NCBI RefSeq assembly: GCF_003033885.1
Contig: NZ_CP024081.1
Location: 3,596,554-3,660,553, forward strand
DNA from: Pseudomonas rhizophila
GTDB lineage: Bacteria > Pseudomonadota > Gammaproteobacteria > Pseudomonadales > Pseudomonadaceae
DNA: 64,000 nucleotides
Direction of reading: 5' to 3'
The translations under genes were made by a program, and so were the position numbers. The notes under the pieces are model-generated. The model was not told where the DNA came from. It saw only the letters and a program-made list of their open reading frames with translations, and ran no database searches. This document shows positions 27,782 to 36,288 of this stretch, in pieces. How positions within the stretch are numbered: position 1 is the stretch's first letter; every line of letters starts with the position of its first letter.

Positions 27782-29839
27782 TCACTTCTGCGGCACAGCC
27801 TCAGGTGGTTGTGGGTCCGCCACGTCATCAGCGTTGTTCCCCACGCGAGCGGTAACCTGCTTGATTGCAAGCTCGGTGAGTTCGGTCGGCGCCTGGGATG
27901 CTATTTGCAACCCTCCTCGGATACGGTGAAAGGTGTTTTCCGCGGTTCTGCCCCAGGTTCCCGGCATGGAACCGTGCGGTAGATCGGCCCGATCGGGCGA
28001 CCGGATGTTCTGCATTGCCGTTTGTGTGCGTGGGAAGTTGGACGTGGGTACTTGAGCGGGGGCGCCCGGTCCGGGCAGCTCTTGCGTTTTTCGCTCCTTT
28101 TCAAGCGCCGCCAGACGAGCCTCGGTTTCAGCGCCCGCCTGAAAGCTCGCATAGGCCGGAATAAGGAGAGCAGGCGAGCCCAATGCGGCCAAAAGCACCT
28201 GGCCAAACTGCTGCGCCGGCGTGTCTGAGCCAAAGGCCCGTGCCGCTGAGCTGACGCCCATGGCGCTGCCCAACCCGGCAAGTGAGCCGTAGGTTTTACT
28301 GAACAGGCTTTGACGAACCTCAGGATTGCTCGGGTCGCTGGCCAACACCGCGTCCGAAGCCGCTTTTGCCAGGCGATTGGCCAAAGGTTTGTCGACTTCC
28401 TTGAAGGTGTGGGTCGGCAATTCACGTCCGCGTCGATCAGCAACGGTGCTGCGCAGTTGCGCGCCCGATTGCACGCCGCCCATGATCAAGCCACCCGCCA
28501 TGGAGGCCAGCGTGCGGGGACCAAACTGCTCCACTGGGATATGCGGCTGGGCTAACCCTATCCCTTGCCGGATGCCTTGTGCCAGGCCAAACGCGCCGAA
28601 GGCTTCAGCCTCGCCAATGCCGGTTCCATTCTTGTTGGCTTGCTGGGCGTTGAGATGGCGACCGCGCAGTTCATCAACCTCCTGCATGGCGACGTCTTTT
28701 TGCTCTGCGGTCAGGGGCTTGAGCTCGCCATCGACAATAGCCCGGGGATTCGGGTTTGGAATGACCTCTGACGCTTTCACCGGTTTAAGCGCCCACCCCC
28801 CCATCATCTCCTGACTCATGGGCTTGAGCAGGTTGGTGCCTACTTCATGTGCCGCCGCCATCACGGGCGCGGTAGCGAATGCCTGGGCCTTCAGGTCCGG
28901 GACCGCAGACTCTACGACCGCGCGGGCAAAGCCGAAAGCCAGGCCCGATGCGAGCATTTGTGGCACGGCGCCCGCGACGACCGCCTTGGCAGTCGCCCCC
29001 CAGCCGTCGTTGTGCTGATGGAGCTGCTGAAGCTTGGCGGGAAGTTTGGCGTTATCCAGCGCATCTTTGAATTCGCCATCGACTGAGGTGTGCTCGACCA
29101 AGTCACTGAGCATCGTGCTGATACGTTCCCAGTCCTCTGACGGTTGCTTCAATTGCTTCAGCGCGCTGACCGTTGCGTCCGCTTTGGTCAAGGCCGTTTT
29201 CAACGCGTCGGGTATCAGGTTCACGGTCTGTTGGGCATGAAGCGCGAAGGCGTTTTCGCTACGTTCTATGTGCTGTCGGTCGGCAGCCGACAGCTGTGGA
29301 TCGGTCAATGCCTGTTCGTAGAGAGCGACGTGTGCGCCAAGCAAATCAGTTTGTGCGCGCACTGCCTGTGTCAGCACCGTTTGGTAAGCCTCCAGATCCG
29401 GTGGTTGTTGTGGATCCTCAGTCAGCTTTTCCAACTCATGGATCAGCGTCTGTTGCGCTTGCTTGGCATCGGCCAGTAAGCGTCCGGTCATGGATTCGGG
29501 CGCTTTCCCATTGGCTTTCGCAAATAGCTTGTCATTTATGTCAGCGTAGGCAGTACCGGGGTGCTCCTGCAGATATCTACCTTCCAGAACCATGCGCTGC
29601 TTGGCTACCGCGGCGTCAAAGCCGGACCGCCCCAATTGGGGAGCCAACAACGCGGCCTCCCTGGCTAGCGCGGGGGAGGGCTGTCCTGGTTGTGGCGACT
29701 GATGAGCTTGGGGGGCTGGGTTGTTGACGGGCGCGCGAGGGCGCATGGGCGTCAATGCGATATCTGTCCGCGGTGTGGACTGTGATCGTGTTGGGGTGAA
29801 GGGAAAAAAATTTCCTGCCGGTAGCGTCGGACCTAGCAT
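27782..29839 (-). CDS. Candidate type III effector or translocator with dedicated chaperone
   Basis: 685 residues, family not recognised. The N terminus is Pro/Ser/Thr/Gln-rich and disordered (residues about 1-60), then a helical Ala-rich body with Gly/Ala-rich hydrophobic stretches that may be membrane-active (AKAVVAGAVPQMLASGLAFGFARAV cut here at 20: AVVAGAVPQMLASGLAFGF; also LASMAGGLIMGGV and LLAALGSPALLIPAYASF). The gene overlaps the upstream CesT-type chaperone gene by seven bases, and a consensus hrp box precedes the pair. This is the normal organisation of a secreted substrate with its own chaperone. Alternatives are a pore-forming translocator of the HrpK/HopB class or a true effector. 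The gene converges with the E1-like gene. Confidence 0.65.
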   Translation of the reverse strand: MLGPTLPAGNFFPFTPTRSQSTPRTDIALTPMRPRAPVNNPAPQAHQSPQPGQPSPALAREAALLAPQLGRSGFDAAVAKQRMVLEGRYLQEHPGTAYADINDKLFAKANGKAPESMTGRLLADAKQAQQTLIHELEKLTEDPQQPPDLEAYQTVLTQAVRAQTDLLGAHVALYEQALTDPQLSAADRQHIERSENAFALHAQQTVNLIPDALKTALTKADATVSALKQLKQPSEDWERISTMLSDLVEHTSVDGEFKDALDNAKLPAKLQQLHQHNDGWGATAKAVVAGAVPQMLASGLAFGFARAVVESAVPDLKAQAFATAPVMAAAHEVGTNLLKPMSQEMMGGWALKPVKASEVIPNPNPRAIVDGELKPLTAEQKDVAMQEVDELRGRHLNAQQANKNGTGIGEAEAFGAFGLAQGIRQGIGLAQPHIPVEQFGPRTLASMAGGLIMGGVQSGAQLRSTVADRRGRELPTHTFKEVDKPLANRLAKAASDAVLASDPSNPEVRQSLFSKTYGSLAGLGSAMGVSSAARAFGSDTPAQQFGQVLLAALGSPALLIPAYASFQAGAETEARLAALEKERKTQELPGPGAPAQVPTSNFPRTQTAMQNIRSPDRADLPHGSMPGTWGRTAENTFHRIRGGLQIASQAPTELTELAIKQVTARVGNNADDVADPQPPEAVPQK

Positions 29840-30276
29840 AAACCCCCCAGACTCGTGCGCGCTGAAGGTGCGCGTTTTGCGCTCTCATCGAGAAAGTAGC
29901 TGTGCTGCCATGATTGCGCATACTCAGCGATATGCCCCAGCAACTGCACGAACTGTGGTGCGCCGATCTGGGTCAGCTCAACTGTGCAACTGAACTGTAC
30001 TTGGCCCGTGTCGTCGTTGTGTGAAAAGCAACAGGGACGGTCTGCGCTGAATAAATGAAAATTGACATTCATAAGCTGAAGCAGGACGGCATCTCTGCGT
30101 CGATCCGGTAACGGGCCGAAGTCTGCGTGAATCATGACGGTATCGGCTAAGTTGGCAAAACTGAAGGCAATGCCTTTCACGTTTAGCTGAACCCGATCTA
30201 AATCAATCGCAGCCACAGGGATCTGAGAAAGCTGACAGATATCTGTAACAAATCGATGGTAGCGCTCATTACTCAT
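29833..30276 (-). CDS. CesT/Tir-type class I type III chaperone
   Basis: 147 residues from the ATG at 30276 (MSNERYHRFV). The size, the N-terminal helix and the pattern of beta strands (IAFSFANLADTVMIHADFGPL), then the helix DAVLLQLMNVNFHLF and a C-terminal helix FVQLLGHIAEYAQSW, match the CesT fold of small dimeric chaperones that hold effectors for the T3SS ATPase. It is cytoplasmic. Its stop overlaps the start of the 685-residue gene, so that protein is the likely client. A consensus hrp box lies 71 bases upstream. The tail beyond about residue 125 is longer than usual. Confidence 0.75.
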   Translation of the reverse strand: MSNERYHRFVTDICQLSQIPVAAIDLDRVQLNVKGIAFSFANLADTVMIHADFGPLPDRRRDAVLLQLMNVNFHLFSADRPCCFSHNDDTGQVQFSCTVELTQIGAPQFVQLLGHIAEYAQSWQHSYFLDESAKRAPSARTSLGGLC

Positions 30277-30346
30277 TTTTTTATTCTCTGAGCTGTTAGA
30301 AGGTGAAACAGTTGTTCTTTTTATTGCGTCGAACTGTCTCAAGTAC

Positions 30347-30375
30347 TGAGTGGCGCATGCCGTCGACCAGGTTCC
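30347..30375 (-). promoter_or_regulatory. hrp box for the chaperone-effector pair
   Basis: On the minus strand: GGAACC, 16 bases, CCACTCA; a full consensus match, 71 bases before the chaperone ATG. Confidence 0.88.
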
Positions 30376-30876
30376 ATGTTTTTTTAAAAAATAACGTCAA
30401 ACGTAAAATGTTTATCGAACTTTCTCGAGGGCTCCGGTCAAACCGCGTTGTATCCAAACTGTGAAGTAATACCATTAAAATGAGCGTCGGCGATTGACAG
30501 GGTTTGGGCGAGCGGTATTCTCTGCCGCCCTAAAGCACCAGTTATTGAATGGCTTTCAAGAAGAAGCACTGACAACGACCAGAGAAAACGGGTCGGTACG
30601 ATAGTGCCAAGTGGCCATTCAAATTGTTTCAAAAAATATCACTTACGCTCGATGGAATAACTGATCGCAGCGCGCGTCACACACGCACTTTTGGATCTGC
30701 CGTGGCATTTGATCAATAAATAGACTGTAGGCGCTATGCGCGTGCAGTCGTCAGGCTTGGTGTAACGGGTCTGTCCGACCTGCGATCATCACTAATGATC
30801 GCGCAGCTTATGGCCATGCTTCGCCTCGTGCTTGCAGCGGGAGGGCGTATGAAGTAGTGCCGATCACGGGGTTTAT
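30376..30876. promoter_or_regulatory. Long intergenic region before the enhancer-binding protein gene
   Basis: About 500 bases, AT-rich in the left half, without a convincing gene. The one clear structure is the inverted repeat GCGATCAT-CACTA-ATGATCGC (30782-30802), about 75 bases before the ATG at 30877. It could be an operator for a regulator of the type III cascade. No GG-N10-GC sigma-54 site was noticed here. Confidence 0.35.
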
Positions 30877-31854
30877 ATGGGTGTGTGCGATTACTTTTAC
30901 TGCGGACCTGACAACATTGCCGAAGCGCCTGATATCAAGGTCATCGCCCAAAGTACTTCACTGCTTGGCGTCGACCTGTTGCTTTCTGGAGAGACGGGGA
31001 CCGGCAAGGACACCCTGGCTCAGCGCATTCATTCAATGTCTGGGCGCAAGGGTGCGTTTGTCGCGATGAACTGTGCGGCAATCCCGGAATCATTGGCTGA
31101 AAGTGAATTGTTTGGTGTGGTCAACGGTGCGTTCACCGGGGCTAATCGCTCGCGAAAGGGCTACATCGAGGCTGCGCAGGGCGGGACTTTATACCTCGAC
31201 GAAATCGATAGCATGCCGCTCAGTTTGCAGGCCAAGTTGCTGCGGGTCCTTGAGGTGCGAGCGATTGAGCGCTTGGGCTCTACCACGGTCATTCCGTTGG
31301 ATATTTGTGTGATTGCATCGGCTCAGCGGCCCTTGGCCGAGTTGGTGGAGCGGGGCGAGTTCAGGCGCGATCTGTATTTTCGGCTCAACGTGCTGACGAT
31401 CCAGTTGCCAGCGCTACGTGACCGTCGCGAAGATATCGTTCCGCTGTTTTCCCAGTTCGTGACCGCAGCTGCGCAAGATCTGGGGTGCGAGCCTCAGGCT
31501 ATATCGCCCGAACTCATGCAAGCGCTCTTGGGTCATCCCTGGCCGGGCAATATCCGCGAGTTGAAATCAGCGGCCAAGCGATTTGTTCTTGGCTTGCCGT
31601 CGATAACCCTGAACTCAAGCACGGAGATCGAGGGGCGCACGCTCAAGGCACAAATGCGGGCTATCGAACGGATCCTTATTCAGGAAGCCCTCAAGCGTCA
31701 CGGGCACTCGATTGATGCTGTGAGTGTGGAATTGGGCATACCCCGTAGAACGCTCTATCACCGGATCAAGTCGCTGGACGTATTTGGCAAAGCGTCTTCG
31801 CTTGAAAAAAATCTGGAACCTGATTTAAAGAACTTTCCACCCACTATTACCTAG
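30877..31854 (+). CDS. hrpS: HrpR/HrpS-type sigma-54 enhancer-binding protein
   Basis: 325 residues, a short EBP with almost no N-terminal regulatory domain, as in HrpR/HrpS. Walker A GETGTGKD is at about 39-46, the sigma-54-contacting GAFTGA loop at about 84-89, Walker B TLYLDEIDSM follows, and a Fis-type HTH is at the C terminus (AVSVELGIPRRTLYHRIKSL). In P. syringae HrpR and HrpS work together at the hrpL promoter; here only one such gene is visible, as reported for P. fluorescens rsp clusters (RspR). The expected target is the sigma-54 promoter at 52070. HrpV is the expected inhibitor. The hrpA promoter lies inside its last codons. Confidence 0.9.
   Translation: MGVCDYFYCGPDNIAEAPDIKVIAQSTSLLGVDLLLSGETGTGKDTLAQRIHSMSGRKGAFVAMNCAAIPESLAESELFGVVNGAFTGANRSRKGYIEAAQGGTLYLDEIDSMPLSLQAKLLRVLEVRAIERLGSTTVIPLDICVIASAQRPLAELVERGEFRRDLYFRLNVLTIQLPALRDRREDIVPLFSQFVTAAAQDLGCEPQAISPELMQALLGHPWPGNIRELKSAAKRFVLGLPSITLNSSTEIEGRTLKAQMRAIERILIQEALKRHGHSIDAVSVELGIPRRTLYHRIKSLDVFGKASSLEKNLEPDLKNFPPTIT
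31815..31843 (+). promoter_or_regulatory. hrp box for the hrpA operon
   Basis: GGAACC, 16 bases, CCACCCA. Full consensus, located within the 3' end of the enhancer-binding protein gene and 41 bases before hrpA. Confidence 0.9.
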
Positions 31855-31883
31855 CGAGCCCGCTAGAGTATGAGGAGTTTATT

Positions 31884-32240
31884 ATGCCAGGTATCTCGAG
31901 CAACCCTTTTAGTACCATCACCAATACGCTGGGTAGTGCGGCAAACATGGGTGTCAACGCATTTGCCGGTGCCAAGCAAGAAGCTAATAGCGTTAAAGCC
32001 AACGCTGCTACGCAAGGTCAGTTGAGTCAAGCAGCTTCAGGGGGTGAATCAATGAGCGCCCAGCTGGACGTTATGAAGCGCAACGATAAGGAACAGGCCG
32101 GATTGATTAAGTTGCAAGGTGATGCGGCTTTGCAAACGATGAGGCTAAATACAGCGAGCGCTATCGATTCCGCTCGCTCCGACGCAGCGAGCAAGTCTAT
32201 TTCCAATATGGCTGGGCAGGCTAAGGCCATCAGTTACTAA
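31884..32240 (+). CDS. hrpA: Hrp pilin HrpA
   Basis: 118 residues, the size of a Hrp pilus subunit, with GAGGAG before the ATG. The protein is small, Ala/Ser/Asn/Gln-rich, lacks cysteine and tryptophan, and has a long amphipathic helix over the C-terminal half (MKRNDKEQAGLIKLQGDAAL). HrpA sequences diverge strongly, so the call rests mainly on position: first gene of the operon, directly before hrpZ, behind a strong hrp box. It would polymerise into the extracellular pilus. A GC hairpin follows the stop. Confidence 0.75.
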   Translation: MPGISSNPFSTITNTLGSAANMGVNAFAGAKQEANSVKANAATQGQLSQAASGGESMSAQLDVMKRNDKEQAGLIKLQGDAALQTMRLNTASAIDSARSDAASKSISNMAGQAKAISY

Positions 32241-32262
32241 AGATCCATCCTCCCTCCTTCCT

Positions 32263-32301
32263 CCCCCCCCTTTTTATTGTTGTGGTGATCAAAGGGGGGG
32301 G
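32263..32301. terminator. Strong C8/G8 hairpin between hrpA and hrpZ
   Basis: A run of eight C followed by TTT pairs with AAA and eight G about 18 bases later, forming a very stable 11-pair stem. It probably limits read-through into hrpZ or stabilises the hrpA mRNA 3' end, so the pilin would be made in excess. The homopolymer runs could also slip during replication. Confidence 0.6.
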
Positions 32302-32328
32302 TAACATTCAGCGAGAACCTTAAAGTTT

Positions 32329-33210
32329 ATGAGTAATATAAGCATGGCAGTACCGCTTGTCGGCGGGTTAGGTGTCACTAGTATTTCTCAACCTAAACAT
32401 GCCGACTCATCAAAAGTCTCACCTTCTTTATCGGGTGTCGTGACGGAGCTTGCTAACTCCCTGATGCCCGGTGGAAAAGTTGATCTTAGTAGTCCATTGG
32501 GAAAGATGGTGCATGACAAACTTTCCGAAAATAAGGGGATGGGGCTTATGGGGTTGGCAGCAAACCCTCAAGAGACCCTGAAAAATGCCATGATGGACAT
32601 TGTTAAAGATAAGATGGGGAGCAACTTTATCGCCAATGCTGGAAGCAGGGACAGTCAGGACCTTATGGGGCAAGTTGTGAGTGGGTTGGGGCAATCTGCG
32701 CTGAATAACGCTCTACAGCCCAAAGGTGACGGCACTACCTTTTCCAAGGAAGACAAGCCGTTGCTTCAGCAAGTGGCTGATTATATGGATAAGAACAAAG
32801 CCGCCTTCGGAGCGCCAGATTCTGGGTCATGGAGCAAAGAACTGGATGAAGACAATTATCTGTCCAAGGGCGAAACCGCCAAATTCAAACAGGCACTCGA
32901 GCAAGTCTCTCAACATATGACAGGCGGGTCCAATAGAACCGATTATCCGGGTAGTGAAAGGATGATGGGAGGCGGACAAGGTGGTTTCGGCAGCAGCCCT
33001 GCGCTATCGACTGGTGGCGCGAGTGAGATAGACCAATTGCGCCAGATGTTAAATAGCAACGAAGGCATGGAGGCTTTTCAACAAGGGTTGCAGTTGGGGT
33101 TGGGAATCGCTTCCGGCACGCCACCTGGCCTTGCGATGAATCAAGGCGAGCATACGGCTTCCCAGGCTGCTCGGAACGTCCTTGACGTGATGCGCGCCAG
33201 CGTAACGTAG
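32329..33210 (+). CDS. hrpZ: Harpin HrpZ
   Basis: 293 residues, heat-stable-harpin type: Gly/Ser/Asn-rich, no cysteine. The conserved HrpZ block is clear at about residues 140-195: DKPLLQQVADYMDKN, then APDSGSWSKELDEDNYL and ETAKFKQALEQVSQHM. Harpins are secreted by the T3SS, act outside the bacterium at plant membranes and help translocation. The protein is shorter than the roughly 340-370 residues of P. syringae HrpZ, lacking most of the Gly-rich C-terminal repeats. Second gene of the operon, after the hairpin at 32263. Confidence 0.88.
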   Translation: MSNISMAVPLVGGLGVTSISQPKHADSSKVSPSLSGVVTELANSLMPGGKVDLSSPLGKMVHDKLSENKGMGLMGLAANPQETLKNAMMDIVKDKMGSNFIANAGSRDSQDLMGQVVSGLGQSALNNALQPKGDGTTFSKEDKPLLQQVADYMDKNKAAFGAPDSGSWSKELDEDNYLSKGETAKFKQALEQVSQHMTGGSNRTDYPGSERMMGGGQGGFGSSPALSTGGASEIDQLRQMLNSNEGMEAFQQGLQLGLGIASGTPPGLAMNQGEHTASQAARNVLDVMRASVT

Positions 33211-33256
33211 TCCTCAGTTCAATAGTCCATCGTCCACGTCCTACAGGAGAAATCAG

Positions 33257-33613
33257 GTGACCATTTCCAACGTGAATTCATTCAGGAGCGCTGCACCTGA
33301 GCATGAGCTGGAGATGGTTTCCGCTCCTGCTCAAGCTGATGTCGACTTATTCGATAGTGCGATGCGCAGCAATCGAGAACCTGGCGGTATGGCGAGTAAC
33401 CTGATGAGCGCAGTATCGGATCGTCTCACTGGTCAAGCCGAGCTGGCGCATCAGGCTGAACGCGCGATCAAGTCCGCCTCGGAGTCAACGGATCCGATGG
33501 ATATGCTCAAAATGAATGGCGCCCTTTCCGAGTATGCATTGCAAACGGCGCTCACCACCAAGGTCGTCAGTAAAGGCGCACAAGTGCTGGATAAACTGAC
33601 TAATCTGCAATAG
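33257..33613 (+). CDS. hrpB: Inner-rod protein HrpB (SctI)
   Basis: 118 residues from a GTG at 33257 with AGGAGA nine bases upstream. Small helical protein ending with the C-terminal segment conserved in SctI rod proteins (NGALSEYALQTALTTKVVSKG). Rod proteins line the base of the needle or pilus channel in the periplasm. Position between hrpZ and hrcJ is as in P. syringae. Confidence 0.85.
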   Translation: MTISNVNSFRSAAPEHELEMVSAPAQADVDLFDSAMRSNREPGGMASNLMSAVSDRLTGQAELAHQAERAIKSASESTDPMDMLKMNGALSEYALQTALTTKVVSKGAQVLDKLTNLQ

Positions 33614-33620
33614 GTTCTTC

Positions 33621-34424
33621 GTGAAAGTATCCGGCTTATTAACGGTTCTGGCTTTTCTGGCGCTCGCCGGATGCAGCGACGACACCGTCTTGTTCAGCGG
33701 CATGACTGAGCAGCATTCCAACTCAGTAATCGCCAAGTTGGCTCAGGAACATATAGCGGCCCGTAAGCAGATGGAAAAAGCCGGCGTTACCGTAATCGTC
33801 GCCAATAGTGATGTGAACCGTGCGGTGAGGGTGCTTGATGCTGCCGGTCTACCTAATCAGACACGGACCAGTCTTGGCGAGATATTCAAAAAGGAAGGGG
33901 TCATCTCCACACCGCTGGAAGAGCGGGCTCGCTACATTTATGCGCTGTCGCAAGAATTGGAGTCGACGCTGTCCCAGATTGACGGGGTCATCGTGGCTCG
34001 TGTGCATGTCGTCTTGCCGGAGCGCATCGCACCGGGCGAGCCGGTTCAGCCGGCTTCCGCCTCGGTGTTCATCAAGTATGCGGCGTCGACGCTGGATCCG
34101 GACAGTGTGCGCGGGCGTATTCAACAGATGGTTGCCAGCAGCATTCCGGGGATGAGTCAGGACAGCAGCTCCGCAAAGAAATTTTCGATTGTATTCGTGC
34201 CATCGGTGGAGTTTCAGGACCCGGAGCATCTTGTGCCTTTCGGACCGTTTCTGATTGACAGCGAGGATGCCGGCTTCTGGTGGGTGATGGTCATTGCCTT
34301 GCCGCTGTGCCTGGTGTCCATGGCGGGGGGCGCAGTCCTGATGTTGCGTCCAGACTGGCGCCAGGCTTTGTTTGCACGCTTGCGCGCCAGGCGTAGGCCA
34401 ACCGGCTTGCCCGCACAGCTATGA
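33621..34424 (+). CDS. hrcJ: Inner-membrane ring lipoprotein HrcJ (SctJ)
   Basis: 267 residues from GTG 33621. The lipobox LALAGC at about 14-19 marks lipidation at Cys19. The YscJ/FliF ring-building domain follows (VLFSGMTEQHSNSVIAKL, then VARVHVVLPERIAPGE). A C-terminal transmembrane helix (FWWVMVIALPLCLVSMAGGA) ends the protein. HrcJ forms the inner ring of the secretion basal body. The stop overlaps hrpD (ATGA). Confidence 0.95.
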   Translation: MKVSGLLTVLAFLALAGCSDDTVLFSGMTEQHSNSVIAKLAQEHIAARKQMEKAGVTVIVANSDVNRAVRVLDAAGLPNQTRTSLGEIFKKEGVISTPLEERARYIYALSQELESTLSQIDGVIVARVHVVLPERIAPGEPVQPASASVFIKYAASTLDPDSVRGRIQQMVASSIPGMSQDSSSAKKFSIVFVPSVEFQDPEHLVPFGPFLIDSEDAGFWWVMVIALPLCLVSMAGGAVLMLRPDWRQALFARLRARRRPTGLPAQL

Positions 34425-34942
34425 CCGATGAGCAATGGGTCGGGTGGTGGTGCTGCACGTGGCGCTGGATGCACCCAAAGTGGAAGTCCAGCGTGTGGGA
34501 GCAATGGGGGATTGATTTTGATGTTGGCATGGGCGTCTGGCGCAGCCGACACGACGCGTTGCTGGCCTTGCTGGGCATCGCTCCTTCGGCTCCGCCCGAG
34601 CCGGACCCCAACGTTATCGAATGGCTGTCTTTGACAGATGCACAAAGGTTGCAGGCTTTGGCTCTGGTGCGCGCAATCTGTTTTGCCACGCCAAATGATC
34701 AGTTGTCCGACGCGCAGTGGTTCTGGTGTCGGGGTATCGCCAAGGCGCTACGCCCTGGGCTGTGGTTGACTGATGAGGTCACGGACCCACGCGCAATGCT
34801 GGCCGGCTGGCTGGGCGAGCGATGTTGGTCGCGCTTGCGCCTGTTGTGGGCGCCCGACGAGACACTCGAGCCCGCTTTTAACCTTCCCACGCGCAAACTC
34901 GATGCGCTGTGGCGTTCTGTGTTGTGGAGGGTTTGGGCATGA
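34421..34942 (+). CDS. hrpD: HrpD, SctK-like sorting-platform protein
   Basis: 173 residues, unusually rich in tryptophan (WVGWWCCTWRWMHPKW near the N terminus). Sequence similarity outside the group is low; the name comes from the conserved position between hrcJ and hrpE. SctK-type proteins link the cytoplasmic ring to the pod assembly. Overlaps hrcJ by four bases; 25 bases to hrpE. Confidence 0.75.
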   Translation: MTDEQWVGWWCCTWRWMHPKWKSSVWEQWGIDFDVGMGVWRSRHDALLALLGIAPSAPPEPDPNVIEWLSLTDAQRLQALALVRAICFATPNDQLSDAQWFWCRGIAKALRPGLWLTDEVTDPRAMLAGWLGERCWSRLRLLWAPDETLEPAFNLPTRKLDALWRSVLWRVWA

Positions 34943-34967
34943 CGGGTACACAGGTTAAAGGTCGGAA

Positions 34968-35546
34968 ATGCTGATCCGCCGAAATTTGTCCTTGGGCGAT
35001 CGCGAGGTGAAGCGCGAGTTGGTCGTCCGTCGAGAGCAGTTTGCTGACTACCGGACAGCCGTCGATGTGATGTCGCGAGCACGGGCCGAAGCGGATGCGA
35101 TATTGCTGGAGGCCGGACGCCGGCAGCAGGAATACCTGGATCGAGCGTTAGCTGAATTCTGGGGGCAGGCCAGTTTTTTCTTGGAGGCGCTGGAGGCTGA
35201 GCGCCAACAATGCAGGAACAGTGTGATAGAGGTTTGCCGGGAGCTATTGAACGTCATCATAGGCCGGCTGTTTGATGAGTGCCCCCCCGAGGTGCGTGCC
35301 AGCATTCTGCTGGAACATCTGGCGGCCAGCCAGGTATACCCGGCGGTTAGCGCCACTTTGAAGTGCCATCCCGAGCGTTATGGCGAGGTGCAGGCTTGGC
35401 TTGCAGCTAACAACGCTTCCGTTCTGTGGCAACTAAGAGACGACATTACGATGCCGATCCAGTCCATTCGCCTGAGCACCGAGACCGGCGAGTACGACAT
35501 TGATTGGACCGGCTTGCGGCGTTCGTTTCAGGTCGCAGATGCATGA
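34968..35546 (+). CDS. hrpE: HrpE, FliH/SctL-type ATPase regulator
   Basis: 192 residues. The N-terminal half is a long charged coiled coil (SRARAEADAILLEAGRRQQEY), and the C-terminal half is the FliH-like globular domain. SctL proteins tether and restrain the HrcN ATPase at the cytoplasmic face of the export gate. Last gene of the hrpA operon; a new hrp box begins 43 bases after its stop. Confidence 0.85.
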   Translation: MLIRRNLSLGDREVKRELVVRREQFADYRTAVDVMSRARAEADAILLEAGRRQQEYLDRALAEFWGQASFFLEALEAERQQCRNSVIEVCRELLNVIIGRLFDECPPEVRASILLEHLAASQVYPAVSATLKCHPERYGEVQAWLAANNASVLWQLRDDITMPIQSIRLSTETGEYDIDWTGLRRSFQVADA

Positions 35547-35588
35547 CATTCGACATATCACCGCATGTTTGACGTCGACCATTTTCTT

Positions 35589-35617
35589 GGAACCTCAAAG
35601 ATAATTGTCGCCACTCA
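35589..35617 (+). promoter_or_regulatory. hrp box for the hrpF operon
   Basis: GGAACC, 16 bases, CCACTCA. Full consensus, 31 bases before hrpF. Confidence 0.9.
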
Positions 35618-35647
35618 TATTGCGTAAATTCCCTGGGAGATGCACGC

Positions 35648-35872
35648 ATGATCAATTCCAAGTCCCTTCTAAATCAATTGGAAAACAACTTCTCCAATGC
35701 AATTGGAAACTATGATGACGCCGCGATGAACGCTGCTGAAAGTGCCGATGTGGAAGACATGAGGGCGTTCGTTCAAGCGACCCAGTCGCTGTCCACCGCG
35801 GCCACTGTCATGAGCGAAGGTATGCGCGCTCATCACGGCATGAACAAAGCGATCATCGATGGAATTCAGTGA
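35648..35872 (+). CDS. hrpF: HrpF, small T3SS needle/pilus-associated protein
   Basis: 74 residues; GGGAGA lies before the ATG. All-helical, with a central Ala/Met-rich stretch (DDAAMNAAESADVEDMRAF). P. syringae HrpF is a small secreted-apparatus protein at this position, resembling helical needle subunits. Overlaps hrpG by 14 bases. Confidence 0.8.
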   Translation: MINSKSLLNQLENNFSNAIGNYDDAAMNAAESADVEDMRAFVQATQSLSTAATVMSEGMRAHHGMNKAIIDGIQ

Positions 35873-36287
35873 GTTCAGCGCGCGACTGAATCTGTGGCTC
35901 GATGAACCTTCGGCCGCGCATCTGGACTGCTGGGTTGACGATGCAAATGTGCAGCTTGCCCGGGTAGAAGGTGGGATCCGCTGTAGCATCGACGTGCTGG
36001 ATCCGTTTGACGCCAGCGCTCCTGATCGATTGATGGGCATCCTGGGGCAGGGCGGTGCGAGTGTCGCGTGCCGTTGCCCGGGGGCGTTGGGTACCGACCC
36101 GCAAAGCCAGTGTCTGGTGCTGTTGCACTGGATGCCCCCGCCCAGCTCGGTCGAGGCCTTACTGGGGGTGCTACAGACTCTGGCAAACCAGCGCGCCGCC
36201 ATGCTTAGCCTGATGCACAAAACCTTATTTGATTCGTCTACGGCCGAGTCCCGTCTAGCAACTACTAATTGGCGCACTGGAGTGTGA
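35859..36287 (+). CDS. hrpG: HrpG, chaperone-like regulator antagonising HrpV
   Basis: 142 residues with the alternating helix and strand pattern of a class I chaperone (FSARLNLWLDEP, then VQLARVEGGIRC). In P. syringae HrpG binds HrpV and relieves its block on HrpS. The family is weakly conserved and the identification relies largely on position between hrpF and hrcC. Overlaps hrpF; hrcC starts one base after its stop. Confidence 0.8.
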   Translation: MEFSEFSARLNLWLDEPSAAHLDCWVDDANVQLARVEGGIRCSIDVLDPFDASAPDRLMGILGQGGASVACRCPGALGTDPQSQCLVLLHWMPPPSSVEALLGVLQTLANQRAAMLSLMHKTLFDSSTAESRLATTNWRTGV

Positions 36288-36288
36288 T

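Noticed and set aside
30438..30632. 64-codon minus-strand frame before the enhancer-binding protein gene
   Set aside because: No ribosome site, odd composition and no domain; likely chance in a regulatory gap.
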